The notes beneath the pieces were generated by a model. The model was not told the origin of the DNA and searched no databases. It saw nothing but the letters and a program-made list of their open reading frames with translations. A DNA stretch of 64,000 nucleotides, taken from the NCBI RefSeq assembly GCF_014356525.2, contig NC_052505.1:55587014-55651013 (forward strand). Reading direction: 5' to 3'. Below, in pieces: positions 37,790-49,094 of the stretch; position 1 is the stretch's first letter, and each line of letters begins with the position of its first letter. The stretch comes from Nilaparvata lugens. Taxonomy: Eukaryota > Arthropoda > Insecta > Hemiptera > Delphacidae. The position numbers were made by a program, and so were the translations under genes.

Positions 37790-40124
37790 TGTTATGAATT
37801 AAATTTGGATAAGCAAGCAAAATTACTAAATGAAAGGATTTTATAGGTCTCGAGCAAACAGCTGCTCTATTATCGCCGGGTGCGATAGCAACAAGTAAAA
37901 GATTAGATAATAACGGGTACCCTGGCTACAATTAGAACAGCCAAATAGAAAAGAATTTTATTTGCTATTTATTATATTACCTGAAATATTGGAATTTTGA
38001 GGTTAGGCTATAATACTTACTGGTTGGCAACCTAATAATCGATCAAGCCAATTTAAATCTAGCCAGACACCTTTGGCAAAACTTTGTTGTAAATAAATAG
38101 CATTCAACTAGAGGATTTGGTAGCCACATGGCAACTTATTGAGAATGGAAAAACAACTTAAAAAGTTCATAAAAATCTTTTATATGTAATGAGCATGTAC
38201 AAAACACATAAAATAAATAAAAATATTGAGGTAGTATGTATATTCAGTGGGCGCATGGATACATTTGTGAATTTTGGATGAACCAATCAAATTGCAGTAG
38301 TTGATGTACGGCAATAACGAGCCAATTCAAATATAACCATAGATATTTATATAAATGAAAAGAATTTATAAGTTATCACTACTCAGTTCATGTATGGGAT
38401 GTAATCCGAGTAATTATAAAATGTAATACCTAAGATATAGGTAATAACCTAACAGATTGGCATGGACTATTTGATCTTTTTAGTAACTGAATATTTAAAT
38501 ATATGCAAATTTGGAAGTCGGAAGTATGATTGTAGAAAATAGGGGTGGATCAGAGCACTTGCTTGCCAGACGCCACCATGGAATGCCACCAAATTTTATA
38601 GAGCACAAGTCCCTTTTTGTTAAATTGTACGTTTGAGAGATTTAATGTTTAAATTCATTATTCAATTTTTTATAAGACTTTGTGATGCTGTATTAAAGCG
38701 TAAGTCATTTAGATATTTATTTATTCCCTTGGAGAAGACGACTTCGGCCACCAGAAAATCCAGGACAACAGGAGATTTGGATCTCAACATCATCCCAACA
38801 TCATCTTGGGAATTTCAGCACGTGAGTGAAAATTATCGAAATATATGAATTTAGGGCGCCATCAGTGCTGTGAGTGAAATAAAAATATAAAAAGCTAGCT
38901 CGTTGAAAGGTTATTAATATCGAAATTAATATAAAAACTTGCTCAAGTCTTAGAAAGTACAAGAAGCATATTTTATTAGTTAAGAATTATATCATATTTA
39001 TATGTCTAAGATGCATGGATGAAAGGAATATTGAAATTTATTGTTGTAATATATATATTCTCACTCTATCATTAATTTTGTTAGCAAATTATGAGGATAT
39101 AAATGTAGCTCATGTTCACTGATAAATTGATTTATCCAATTCCACCGAACTTTAAGCCCTGAGATTTATACCGATATATATATTGGTATTTAAGATTTGT
39201 GATTTATCAATTGATTATTTTTATTAATTTGGGAAGAAGATATATAAATATATTGAGATTTTTGAATCAACAAGCAGCAGCAAGTCGATATCTGAGCTGC
39301 ATAAAATAAATGCATATGATTAATGATTCAAAAAGCACATGGTAACGTTTCGTGCTAGAAAACTAGTGAGCTAATCTGTGATACTTTCTTTTTGATATAT
39401 AGTTTGTTCTTATTTTTATTGTTTTTGCTTGTTGCTCTATGAATATCTATATTTATTTATTCATTGATTTTTGTGTAATATACTTGTATCAATTTTTTAT
39501 GGTGTATCCTTTATTTGTTTCCCTACTTCCATGCATGACCAATCTCATTTTTATTTATCTAGTTGCCAGTATTAAAATATTAATAAGATTACCATCCGAC
39601 TTTATTCTTCACCAAATAAGTTGGTTGAGACAGCGATATACAGCCTTGATAGTCAAATCTTTGGAAATAATACGTTCCAGAGGTTTATATAAATTATCCA
39701 ATATCATTGAATACAACCAGAAGAGTCTCAAATTTATAATATTAAGTTGTAGCAGTGCAAGTTCTCGCATCTATACTTGCGGGTTTCGACAAATCAGTCA
39801 CAGAAATTGTGAACTGTTGGAGCAGCTGACGTAACTAACCGGCAAGAGCAGAGAATTGCTGGAGCTCCTGGACGAGCCAGTAGGAATTTTGTATAATCCA
39901 TATTTTAAGAACTACAACAAGGGTTATATATCTATCTCTTTCCTGTATAGGGCTACTTGTAATATAGATATAAGAAAATAAAAATCTCAGTACCCTTTAT
40001 TTTAAAAAAAGGGTACTGAGATTTTTATTTTCTTTATATTTATAAGGGTTATATATTTTATTACTCATGCTCTATCGACTGCAGCCAAGCAGGGCAACCC
40101 GTTATTGGAAGAAATAACGTGACA
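37790..40124 (+). mobile_element. Solo LTR, family 1 copy C (4-bp TSD ATTA)
   Basis: Runs TGTTATGAATT...AAATAACGTGACA, flanked by ATTA at 37786-37789 and 40125-40128. Reverse-complement homology to 17457-19432 and 42833-44814 is clear at both ends and in blocks such as TTTTGAGGTTAGGC and AAGCACATGGTAACGTTTCGTG. At 2335 bp it is about 350 bp longer than the other copies. Confidence 0.75.
39972..40034. repeat. Perfect 27-bp inverted repeat within LTR copy C
   Basis: Arms 39972-39998 and 40008-40034 (core ATCTCAGTACCCTTT / AAAGGGTACTGAGAT) are exact complements around a 9-nt loop. Absent at the matching positions of copies A and B. Confidence 0.9.
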
Positions 40125-40390
40125 ATTATGAGGAGAATATTGAAGAACTAGTCAAGTTTTCAAGTATTTTGAGAAACTCTTAAACTGTCCCGTGCCAATA
40201 AATACATTTCCAGTTTTGCAGAACAAAGTCTCACAAAATCCGAATTCCCATACTCGTTCCAAACACAATATAAAAAGCCATATCTCATACGAGAAAAGTT
40301 CATTGTGTAATTATACTGATGAAATGAATCCAACAAAACATACTCACACAGATTCTGCAACGGACAGTTCTAAAGATGTGTTATACTGAA
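40125..40390 (+). pseudogene. LINE linker-region fragment, right half
   Basis: Directly after the TSD the frame reads YEENIEELVKF and, one frame away, EKLLNCPVPINTFP, the block that follows the left fragment in RTE-type LINEs. It decays after about 40390. Confidence 0.6.
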
Positions 40391-40600
40391 AGATCCAAAT
40401 TTTATCGAAATTGTTATAGCAGTTGTCAAGATCTGTTGGATATGAGAACAAAATTATCAGTCTTGATAGAATAGGATTATTATTGATTAGCAACTCTCAT
40501 GATAGAGTTTTGTTTAATAACACATTAAGAAAAGTTTTGTTTGATAAAACAAAATTATCTATATAGGAACAGGTCTGATTGAAGCAGTAGTGCTCAATCA
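40360..40600 (+). repeat. Dispersed repeat shared with 46060-46280
   Basis: Shared landmarks are CAGATTC(T/C)(G/A)CAA, AGTCTTGATAGAATAGGAT and AAAGTTTTGTTT-type sequence in the same order. Confidence 0.5.
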
Positions 40601-40879
40601 ATTTTTTCTTTAATAAATGTACAGTATTTTAAAATAAGTTCTTCAACTCAGTGCTAACCTAATGAGGTGACAGAGCTCAAATCTTGTTTAGAAACCATCC
40701 TCAGCTTACTGCCAACCTGACAAAATTAGACTGATAATTCTATTCAGTTAGCAAACTTGACCGTAACAACTATTCTCTCTGCATTATTATAGTTCTATTA
40801 ACATAATTATGGTATGGACATTTCAATCATAATCCGGAAGAAAAAGAAGAATATACAGGCTAAAAGAGGATCCGTATCA

Positions 40880-41165
40880 CAGAGACAAGTTCTCACAGAG
40901 ACAAGTAGTGTTTTTGAACGATATTAGTGTCACAGAGACAAGTTTCATAAGAACAAGTATTTCTATAGATGGCGGTCTCACAGGAACAAGTTCCCACAGA
41001 GACAAGGTGAGTCTCACAGAGACAACGTGAATCTCACTGGAACAAGAGTAGTGGAGAAGAGTCTTATTCGAACAAGTAGTGTCACTAGAACAAGTAGAGG
41101 GATAGAGCCCCATTCGAACAAGTGGAGTGTCACAGAGACAAGGTCACTTTCACAGGAACAAGTTT
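40880..41165 (+). repeat. Degenerate minisatellite (CACAGAGACAAGT)n
   Basis: About fifteen imperfect copies of TCACAGAGACAAG / TCACAGGAACAAG with variable spacers. Confidence 0.8.
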
Positions 41166-42832
41166 GGTGTGGTGTGTTGCCTACACATGAAGATGAGGGC
41201 ATCCCATTTGTTCTAATAAATTGGATGTCATCTGTTTTTTAATATATATATATATACATACTAGCAGGGTACCCGTGCTTCGCTACGGGAATTAAATGAT
41301 CAGATTATAGTTGTAAAATATTTATAACCTGAATTCTACCAAAGCTGTTATAATCGTTTTTGAGATCTATCATACAAACAAAACTTGCTTGCTGAATAGA
41401 ACTTGAATGATAAATTGATATAGTCTCGTCACTGTCATAGAATTTTGTATCCAAAAAGGTGCTCTCCCTCGATGAAAATGTTATTAAATATAGGACCGTT
41501 TCAAGTTTCATTCAAATACATTATTTCTATGATACTGAGTTACTCAAAAATCGTTGTCAGTAAGTGTGATGATTAGTTGCGTTGCTATCACCTCAGTTTG
41601 AACAACACATTTAACTCTGTTGAAATATACATTCAACTGCGTATTTTAAAAAGCAATCAAAGGTTAGCAATGCCTTATGGTGTCACCCAGTTGCTCTTAT
41701 GCATTTATCTTGACATCAGGGAATATTCTTTATTTGAATCATGCAATGTTTTCAAATTATATTGCTATATGTTATAACCACAGCTAATGATCTTCTCTCT
41801 TCAGTTTTCAACAAACAATGGAGATTTCTGTTCCAATAAGCTGCCACTTGGATGATCAATTTTTCCTCTCAAGTTATCTCAGAGATGAGACTGAGCTCAA
41901 ATTTTTGTATCACGGACCTACTATTTGCTAGGAGCATCTTATGATCTGCCCTCTATCGGTAATAAATAGAGAAATTAGGCCACAGCTTGGCATGGAAACT
42001 ATTGAGTCTAATCATTTGAATTATTACTCATAATTGATGTGTTGGAAGTGCTCTGTAGAATAGTAGACTTATTGCAGCGAATTTTGTGGAATATTGAGCA
42101 GGGCTTAAGAGTCGACCTCGACTTTATCCATTGGAAATTATCATTGACAGTTATCAAATTAGCAGTGGTCATGTTATTTTTGCTTTTGCTTGATGCAATT
42201 GAAAATAGAATTCCAAATCAAGTTTATTTTGTATTGTTTGACTCTGGTATCCATGGATCTCTTGCTTATTCTGGAATTTCTGCCATAGCCTATCACTTAA
42301 GCTGGTTTACACCGGAGTTAATGGTTAAAATGTTATTGAAAAAATGTTGATAACTTAATCCTTATGGATTCTATCAGATTGAATGGAACTTGACTAACAC
42401 ATATGTTCATCAAATGTTCACATTTTGTTAATAGCTTTGGTGTAAACACAGCTTTACTCTTCCTTTCACTTATTCAGAAGTGTAAAAGCAACTATGAACC
42501 GAACCACTGATCCCTTCTTCCATGAAAGTCCATTTATATATAAGAGTTCATTCATAATAATCAGTCTAACATTTAATGTGGCAGATTTCTCATGTCCTAA
42601 ACTTTACTACCATGAATATTAAAGTAGGAATTTTTAAGTGGACATTTAAATGTTGATTTGAATAATTCTGAATAGAGTTTATTCAATTGATTCGATTATT
42701 GACTACCATTATATATGATTTCTTTCTTTAATCTTAGCTTGAAACCAAAAGCTTACGGATGAAGATTTAAATGGAAATTAACATATAACTTAATTCAATT
42801 TCTATCTAAATTGAGAACTTGAGTATTTACTT

Positions 42833-44814
42833 TGTCACGTTATTCTTTATAGTTAAATAACGATTAGCCTCCTGCTTGGCATCATTCGGTAGAGCATGAA
42901 ATATTTTAATAATTATAATAATCAAGGTCGTGGTTTTTCATAGGATACATGCTCTTGTCATCATACATTAATGGGCTCATACAGGAGCTTATAAAATATG
43001 ATACTGATAATTTATTTAAAAAAATATATATGGTACTTATCCTATAGTATTGAGGAATAAAAAATAAATCGCACACCATAAACAATTTGATACATATATC
43101 AAAAAATATTGCAAAAAAATAAATCAGAGCAAAAAATATATAGAGCGATAAAAAAATATATAATAAAAGATAAAACAATAATCGAAATCAATAAAATATC
43201 ACAGGTTAAATACTATTCTTTAAATTTTATAGCACGAAACGTTACCATGTGCTTTTATTTTTATGATCATATGCATTTATTTGCATGTAGCTGCGATATC
43301 AGCTTGCCAATACCTGTCGACTTGGACAATTCCATTAAAATTAAATTCTTAAAATCAGTTTGATAAATTGAAAACTAGTAATCCAAATATATATATTAAA
43401 TTCTATAGTATCTAATAGACTTCTTTGTAATAAATATATATTTTATCTCAGGGTGCGAGATTCGGCACCTGAAGGTATGAATAGAGCAATTCATCTAGTG
43501 AATCAGAGCTACAACAAACTATCGCAAATTATATTGCAGAAATTAATGATCATATGAATATGTATTAACAGCCCAGATTTTATACTTCTTTGATTGGTAG
43601 ATCTTCTGATATGTGGATTGATTTGTTACTTTCTAATAAAATACCTTTAATACTACATTTACTTGCGCAAGTATTTTTTACCAAATTCTTAATTTATGAG
43701 AAAACCCTTTCAACGAGCTAGCTTTGATCCTTATGTAATTTCGAAGCACTGAGGGCGCCCTATCACTATTTCAATATTCTTCACTCACGTGTCGGAATTT
43801 TCTTATGAGCTGCTGATGTCGATCCAACTCCTGATGGTCCTGGATTATTGTAGCCAGAGTCGTCTCTTCCAAGGGGTTACAAAATTATTTGAAAAATGAC
43901 TTTTGCTTTATAAGAGCATAACAAAGTCTTATAAGAAATTTAGTAATTCAGTTTAACTTTTAATTATTACAAGATATAGCAAGGTATTACGCTCTATAAT
44001 TTTTAGTGACCTCTCATGGTGGCAGTTGGCAGGCGAGTGTCGTTCTCATTTCTCAATTTTACGATTCTCATTTCCAATTTTCAAATTTGCATAAAATTTG
44101 AATATTCTAGTCCTCCACCATTCAAGGCTCAAATAGACCGCATTAAAATATTCAATTATCACTTATGTTATATATTTAATAATTTCTTTGCCTTCAGGCC
44201 ATATCCAAAACATAGACTATACAACAATTTTCTATAAATTCTATTTATTTGTAGAAATATATACAAATATTTTTGAATCAGCTCACTATTGCTGCCTATC
44301 AATTGCCACTATTTGATTGGTGCATGCAAATTATTACAGTATTCATGCGCCCAGTAACCTCCTACTTCCTTAATACACTCAATTATTTTTGTTGGGGTTT
44401 TTAAATATGCTCTGTACATGCTAAGTAATTTTTTATAGGTTATTATTTGTTTCATACCTCACAATAATTAGCCACGTGAGACCTTTAGTTCCTCAAATTG
44501 CATACCGTTTTGCCACAATAAATTTCTGCCAAGGTGTTTGGTCAGATTCTACATTGTATGGCTCGGTCGATTGTTAGGTCGCTGATCACTAAATGTTTAT
44601 GCCTAACCTCAATTTTAAATATTTTATATAATATTATATATCAGAAAATTTCATTTCCATTCCTCTTAGGCTGTTGTACAGTTTAGCCAGGACGTCTGAT
44701 ATTATCTAATCTTTACGTTATCTCTTTGGCGATATTAGCCAATTACTTCACTTAGACCTATAAATATTTCAGCTAGGGATTTTTATTTATCTATCCAAAT
44801 TAAAATATGTTACA
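42833..44814 (-). mobile_element. Solo LTR, family 1 copy B (4-bp TSD ACTT)
   Basis: 1982 bp, TGTCACGTTATT...AATATGTTACA, flanked by ACTT at 42829-42832 and 44815-44818. Comparison with the uninterrupted Helitron A (GTAAATACTCAAG region near 14880) shows the empty site with a single ACTT. Confidence 0.85.
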
Positions 44815-45029
44815 ACTTGTGATTCATTAATATAAATATCAATAGGTTTGTCTTGTGTCATAAATATTGACATCAATATCAGGGACAGAGCTTTGCTCTG
44901 GAGTACAAAAGCATAAAATATTTATTACAAAAGGAGAAATTATAATATCATTCATAGTTCATACAGAAATGTTCTATCTAATCACAGTAGATTGAGATTA
45001 ATTCCCAGAGGAATGCAAAAATTCCCCTC

Positions 45030-45175
45030 ACAAAGGCCCAGTTGCACAAAAGCCGCTTGAATTTCAATCCTGATTAATTTCACGTGAACCAAATCAGAGA
45101 AGACCATTCCAGAAAGATGGATCTACTAGAATTTATCAGGATTGAAAATAATCCGGCCCTTTTGCAACAGGCACT
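45030..45175. mobile_element. Palindromic MITE, second copy (within Helitron B)
   Basis: Begins GGCCCAGTTGCACAAAAGCCG and ends CGGCCCTTTTGCAACAGGC. It is the counterpart of 14517-14669. Confidence 0.65.
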
Positions 45176-45245
45176 AAGTACCTGATTGAATGATTACAAG
45201 AGTTCAAGCTGAAGAAATAAGTCACATTTCTATCACCTCACAATA

Positions 45246-46059
45246 AACACTACCATATGTTTTGAGAGATCAATTTTTAAATTTATCTTGCTATCATCCG
45301 GTCACTTCCTGTACCTATTCTTCCAGATGTTCCATGAATACTGCAATGTTTAAAAATAAGATCGCTAAATTTGGTAACTCAACTACAGCTATTACAAGCT
45401 ATTATGAGCTTTTTAACTTGCTCACATTTTCTCCCTCACGTTTTCAACAGAGTATGGAAACCCTGTTCCAAAATAATTTTTTTATCGCAAACGTACTCTA
45501 TTCCTGATTTAATAAAAAAATGTTAGAGGCATTCTCAAGATCCGTCAGACATACTTACATATCCGCAAACACACACATTTAAACAAAAATTGTTAGCTAA
45601 GTATAATTGACTCCATTGATTATGATTTCATTTAATGAGAGCTTATTTCACATAATAGTAACAATGGGTATACAGAGCGAAAATGTCAAACATAATTGAA
45701 ATCGAAACTAATAACAGCTGGCATAAAAAGCAAAAACGGCAATCATAATTTTAAATCGAAACAGTAGCTAAACAAATTATAGTAAGATTCACATCAATGT
45801 GTCAGCATTATTTGAACGGGGAGCATTGATGCTATTAATGTGGTATACTGACAGTTTCAAGTGAATATCAACAAACTGTTATGCATATTCTCCAATATTT
45901 TTATCGAAAGCTACCTTCTATTTTCTTTGGTAACACAACTAATGTTTGGGAATAATTTATTGATTCATGGGAAAAGCGCCTTACTATTTGGCCGTTTTAA
46001 ACCCCCTTCTTTCATCAAGTTTAATTCTGGCCAAATTTCCTCATTCTTTGCCCACAGAT
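45246..46059. other. Intergenic DNA, no gene recognised
   Basis: Short ORFs lack recognisable motifs. Confidence 0.4.
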
Positions 46060-46514
46060 TCCACAATGGACACTTCTAAAGTTTTAAAAACACCCTCCAT
46101 TCATCATACTGAATAATTAAAATTTCATCAAAATTGTTCAAGCTGTTAACGCGATCTGTCAGATATACAGACAAAACTAGTCTTGATAGAATAGGATCAA
46201 TTGATAGAACTCAAGTCATAAAAGTTTGTTTTTTGAAACATAAAAATCATCTATACTCCCAGGAATAGAAATAATTTTTTTTTTCTTATATTCATATTCT
46301 AATATTTATAAATTTGATTACCTTTTTTGAAATTATTCAACACAACATGTTTTGGCTATAAATAATGCCATTATCAAGTGATTGGATAATAAATAATAAG
46401 ATAATATTCTCAGGAAGTAGGTATAACTTGAGACTTCAGACGGATTTTTTTGTTCGAAATCCCCTCCCCCCTCTTCCCCACGTCCATCCCCTGTTCTGAA
46501 AATAGATTTCCCCT

Positions 46515-46700
46515 TCCCCTTGCCAAGTGATGATGAGGGGGGGCTCTCTGTTCTAAAAATAGATTTACCCTTCCCCTGCTCCAGTGGTGATGAGGGCAAT
46601 GATGAGAGAGAAAGAGATATATCTCTCTCACTCTTTCTCAAAATAGATTTTCCCTTCCCCTGCTCAAGTGGAGATGAGGGGGATGAAGAAAGTGAGGGAA
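46515..46700 (+). repeat. Three diverged copies of a 45-70-bp unit
   Basis: Units share AAAATAGATTTNCCCTTCCCC followed by AGTGGTGATGAGGG. The overlapping ORFs are repeat translations. Confidence 0.75.
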
Positions 46701-46734
46701 AAAATAATTTCCCTTTGAGGGGAAAAATTCCCTC

Positions 46735-47215
46735 TCTAAATCTATACTGACAGATTAAAATGAATTGAGAAATTCCCTATCTCTCTCTACATCCATACTG
46801 ACAGATTAAAGTGAATTGAGAAATTCCCTATCACTCTCTACATCTATACTGTCAGATTAAAGTGAATTGAGAATTTCACTCTCTCTCTCCCTCTCTATAT
46901 CTATACTGTCAGATTAAAGTGAATTGAGAAATTCACTCTCTCTCTCTACATCTATTGCCATACTGTCAGATTAAAGTGAATTGAGAAATTCACTCTCTCT
47001 CTCTCTCTACATCTATTGCTATACTGACAGATTAAAGTGAATTGAGAAATTCCCTATATATATATATATATATATATCTCTCTCTCTCTCTCTCTCTCTC
47101 TCTACATCTATTGCTCAATAATCTATTGCTATACTGTCATATTAACGTGAATTGAGAAATTCCCTATCACTCTACATCTAATGCTATACTGACAGATCAA
47201 AGTGAATCCATATCT
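46735..47215 (+). repeat. Minisatellite, about eight 50-75-bp units
   Basis: Each unit contains ATACTGACAGATTAAAGTGA then ATTGAGAAATTC and a variable (CT)n/(TA)n tail. It lies immediately beside the left edge of the virus-like element. Confidence 0.9.
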
Positions 47216-47225
47216 CTACAGAGAG

Positions 47226-47640
47226 GTCAATTATCTAAGTTCTTTTACATTTTTTATCTGCAATATCGTACAAGCATTTCCAAAGTTCATCAGAATTTTT
47301 AACAACAGATAATGGCGAATCATTTGTACAATCATAATGTAGATGTCCGCTGTCTAGTATATCGAGTAATTCGAATATCTCAGATAAAATTGGAAAGTGC
47401 ACATTTTCTGTTTTTGTTAATGGTAAATCAGCATCTTGACATCATGTTGAAAATTTAATATTCTTCTCAATTGAATCAAATTCATTAAATGAAATTCCCA
47501 TCAAGAGACAAGTTAATTTTTTGAATTTTGAAAAACCATAACACTGCATGTTAATGCCCTCCCAGATGTTTGACATGTGTCTCTGTTCTATAAATTGACA
47601 ACGTGCACGTGCTGTACTTATTAGGAACAACAGTTGCTTG
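47226..47640 (-). pseudogene. Degraded ORF of the virus-like element (unrecognised, left-most)
   Basis: One protein is traceable over two segments. The upstream part (about 47640-47442) reads ARCQFIEQRHMSNIW and GINMQCYGFSKFKKL. After a stop the downstream part ends at 47226 (LSEIFELLDILDSGHLHYD ... CKRT). No ATG is evident at the upstream end. Strand and spacing match the capsid-side genes, so it is probably a terminal gene of the same element. No family is recognised. Confidence 0.45.
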
Positions 47641-47758
47641 AAGGGGCTCGTGTCTCACTTGTATAAAAAGATCACACCACACGCGTTGCTGTTGTCAGGT
47701 CTAGCTCTGACTGGCTACTAAACTAAAAAGTGAGTGGGATATTGGAATGAAAAATCAT

Positions 47759-48003
47759 TTGAACACAGAAAAAGGTTGTTTACACATTTCACCACAACTA
47801 TTCATAATTTCATCTTCAATTTTAATTGACTTATCTATACACAAATTATGAGGACGATAATAACATAGATAGTCTCTTATGTCATTTAAATTAACCGTGC
47901 TTAGAAAAATGTCTTTTAATTGTTTTGCCAAACTATAATTTTCACGAGTTGATTTCCTAATTGCACTTCCACACTCATCATACCAATCAATACAGTTTTT
48001 TTA
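47759..48003 (-). pseudogene. Cys-containing ORF fragment of the virus-like element
   Basis: A minus frame of about 80 codons ends at 47759. It reads CIDWYDECGSAIRKSTREN, LNDIRDYLCYYRPHNLC and MNSCGEMCKQPFSVFK. It has no start codon and may be the displaced C-terminal part of the BIR-tailed protein at 48071-48784. Composition is clearly protein-like, but no function can be assigned. Confidence 0.45.
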
Positions 48004-48070
48004 CCTCACTCCCGACTCGTTGTCAGCAGCCAACCACTTTCTCGGATCCATGATAAGCGAATGAACAAAA

Positions 48071-48784
48071 CTAAGTGTAGGCTGGCACTATTATAGAGTA
48101 ATTAAGTGGTCTCTCTTCATTAATTGCAGACAGACAACATGTTCGTGCTTTATGCAGTCTCAATGCATGCATGCAATAAACACACTGAATCTCTCTTCCA
48201 TTGTAGAAGAATCCATAACGAGCAAAGTTTCTTTTCTGCGAATTCGTGTACATTGCGGCCATTTTCATACTTTGCATTTGATTGGTCTCACACATGAAAT
48301 TATTTGTTTGATACATATTTTTTAACAACAAAGAATTATAATGTTGAGCACTGAACAAAGCACACCGTCCATCTGGTCTATTTCTATGAATGTTACACAC
48401 ACCATAACACCATGAACTAGTGAAAAAGCTGAAATCAGGTTTTGCAAAATCCTCAGGTATACATTGAACGTTAGTATGTAATCTTCTTAAAAACTTCACT
48501 TTCTCAGTTCCTTTTGTGGAATTTTTTTCATAACCTACAAGGTTATCATGTATTAATGAGTCAGTGTATTCTAAATCTCCATCCTCCCATTTCATTTTAT
48601 GATAGTGACATACTAACCATGTTACATCGTTATACAATTTTGCACTCAATTCTGTCTTTGCAAATGGTGATTTGAAATGGAATACAATATAATTATTAAA
48701 CTGATCAATTATGGCAAGTTCTTCTACAATAATTTGATTACAATCTTGTTTAAACCAGTGAAGATCAACTGTAGCAATTTTCAT
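48071..48784 (-). CDS. Virus-like element protein with conserved N-terminal domain and BIR-like tail
   Basis: The true start is probably ATG at 48784, overlapping the upstream stop as ATGA; 237 codons. The N-terminal two thirds (KIATVDLHWFKQ, VEELAIID, WLVCHYHKMKWEDGDLEY) resemble an uncharacterised insect protein family that I know only by its layout. Acidic residues D7 and E21/E22 could belong to a nuclease fold, but this is not demonstrated. The C-terminal part contains NFARYGFFYNGREIQCVYC, which matches the central BIR pattern (FAxxGFxYxGxxDxVxCxxC). The final His and Cys zinc ligands are missing or altered. Role unknown; interference with apoptosis is possible by analogy. Confidence 0.5.
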   Translation of the reverse strand: MKIATVDLHWFKQDCNQIIVEELAIIDQFNNYIVFHFKSPFAKTELSAKLYNDVTWLVCHYHKMKWEDGDLEYTDSLIHDNLVGYEKNSTKGTEKVKFLRRLHTNVQCIPEDFAKPDFSFFTSSWCYGVCNIHRNRPDGRCALFSAQHYNSLLLKNMYQTNNFMCETNQMQSMKMAAMYTNSQKRNFARYGFFYNGREIQCVYCMHALRLHKARTCCLSAINEERPLNYSIIVPAYT

Positions 48785-48990
48785 ACTCGCTTGCTTGTCC
48801 ACTTCTTACTGTTCGGTGGGCTCGTCAAATCCTCCGTCTTTCTCCCTCTCCTCTTCCTCCCTTTTCTGCTCCTCCTCCACCTGCTGCACCTTGGTTTATA
48901 ATAGAAACTATCAGAATCAAGATCGCACTGGATACCAATAGACTGAGTTTGCGCTTTGTCCAAAATATCAGAACACAAAGAATAGGACAT
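48781..48990 (-). CDS. Small basic protein of the virus-like element
   Basis: ATG at 48990; 69 residues. The second half is strongly basic (CSRWRRSRKGRKRRGRKTE), suggesting nucleic-acid binding, like the small basic core proteins of adenovirus/adintovirus relatives; that parallel is inference. The stop TGA overlaps the next start in an ATGA tetranucleotide. Intact, no frameshift. A shadow of a spliced exon cannot be excluded. Confidence 0.45.
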   Translation of the reverse strand: MSYSLCSDILDKAQTQSIGIQCDLDSDSFYYKPRCSRWRRSRKGRKRRGRKTEDLTSPPNSKKWTSKRV

Positions 48991-49094
48991 TTTAGATGTT
49001 ACCTGTTCAAAGGTGAAACTGATAATGAACCAAATTTGACAGAGTGCACACCTTATAATTATAATATTGTACACAGTGCGCTCTGTCAATAAAA

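Larger units (their letters stand above)
41261..45245 (-). mobile_element. Helitron copy B, inverted relative to copy A, split by an LTR
   Basis: The 3' end on the minus strand is CCCGTAGCGAAGCACGGG, spacer, CTAG at 41261, then T. It matches 14490-16474 block by block in inverted order, including the MITE and the old peptide shadows. It is interrupted by the solo LTR at 42833-44814. The 5' part is shortened relative to copy A. Confidence 0.7.
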
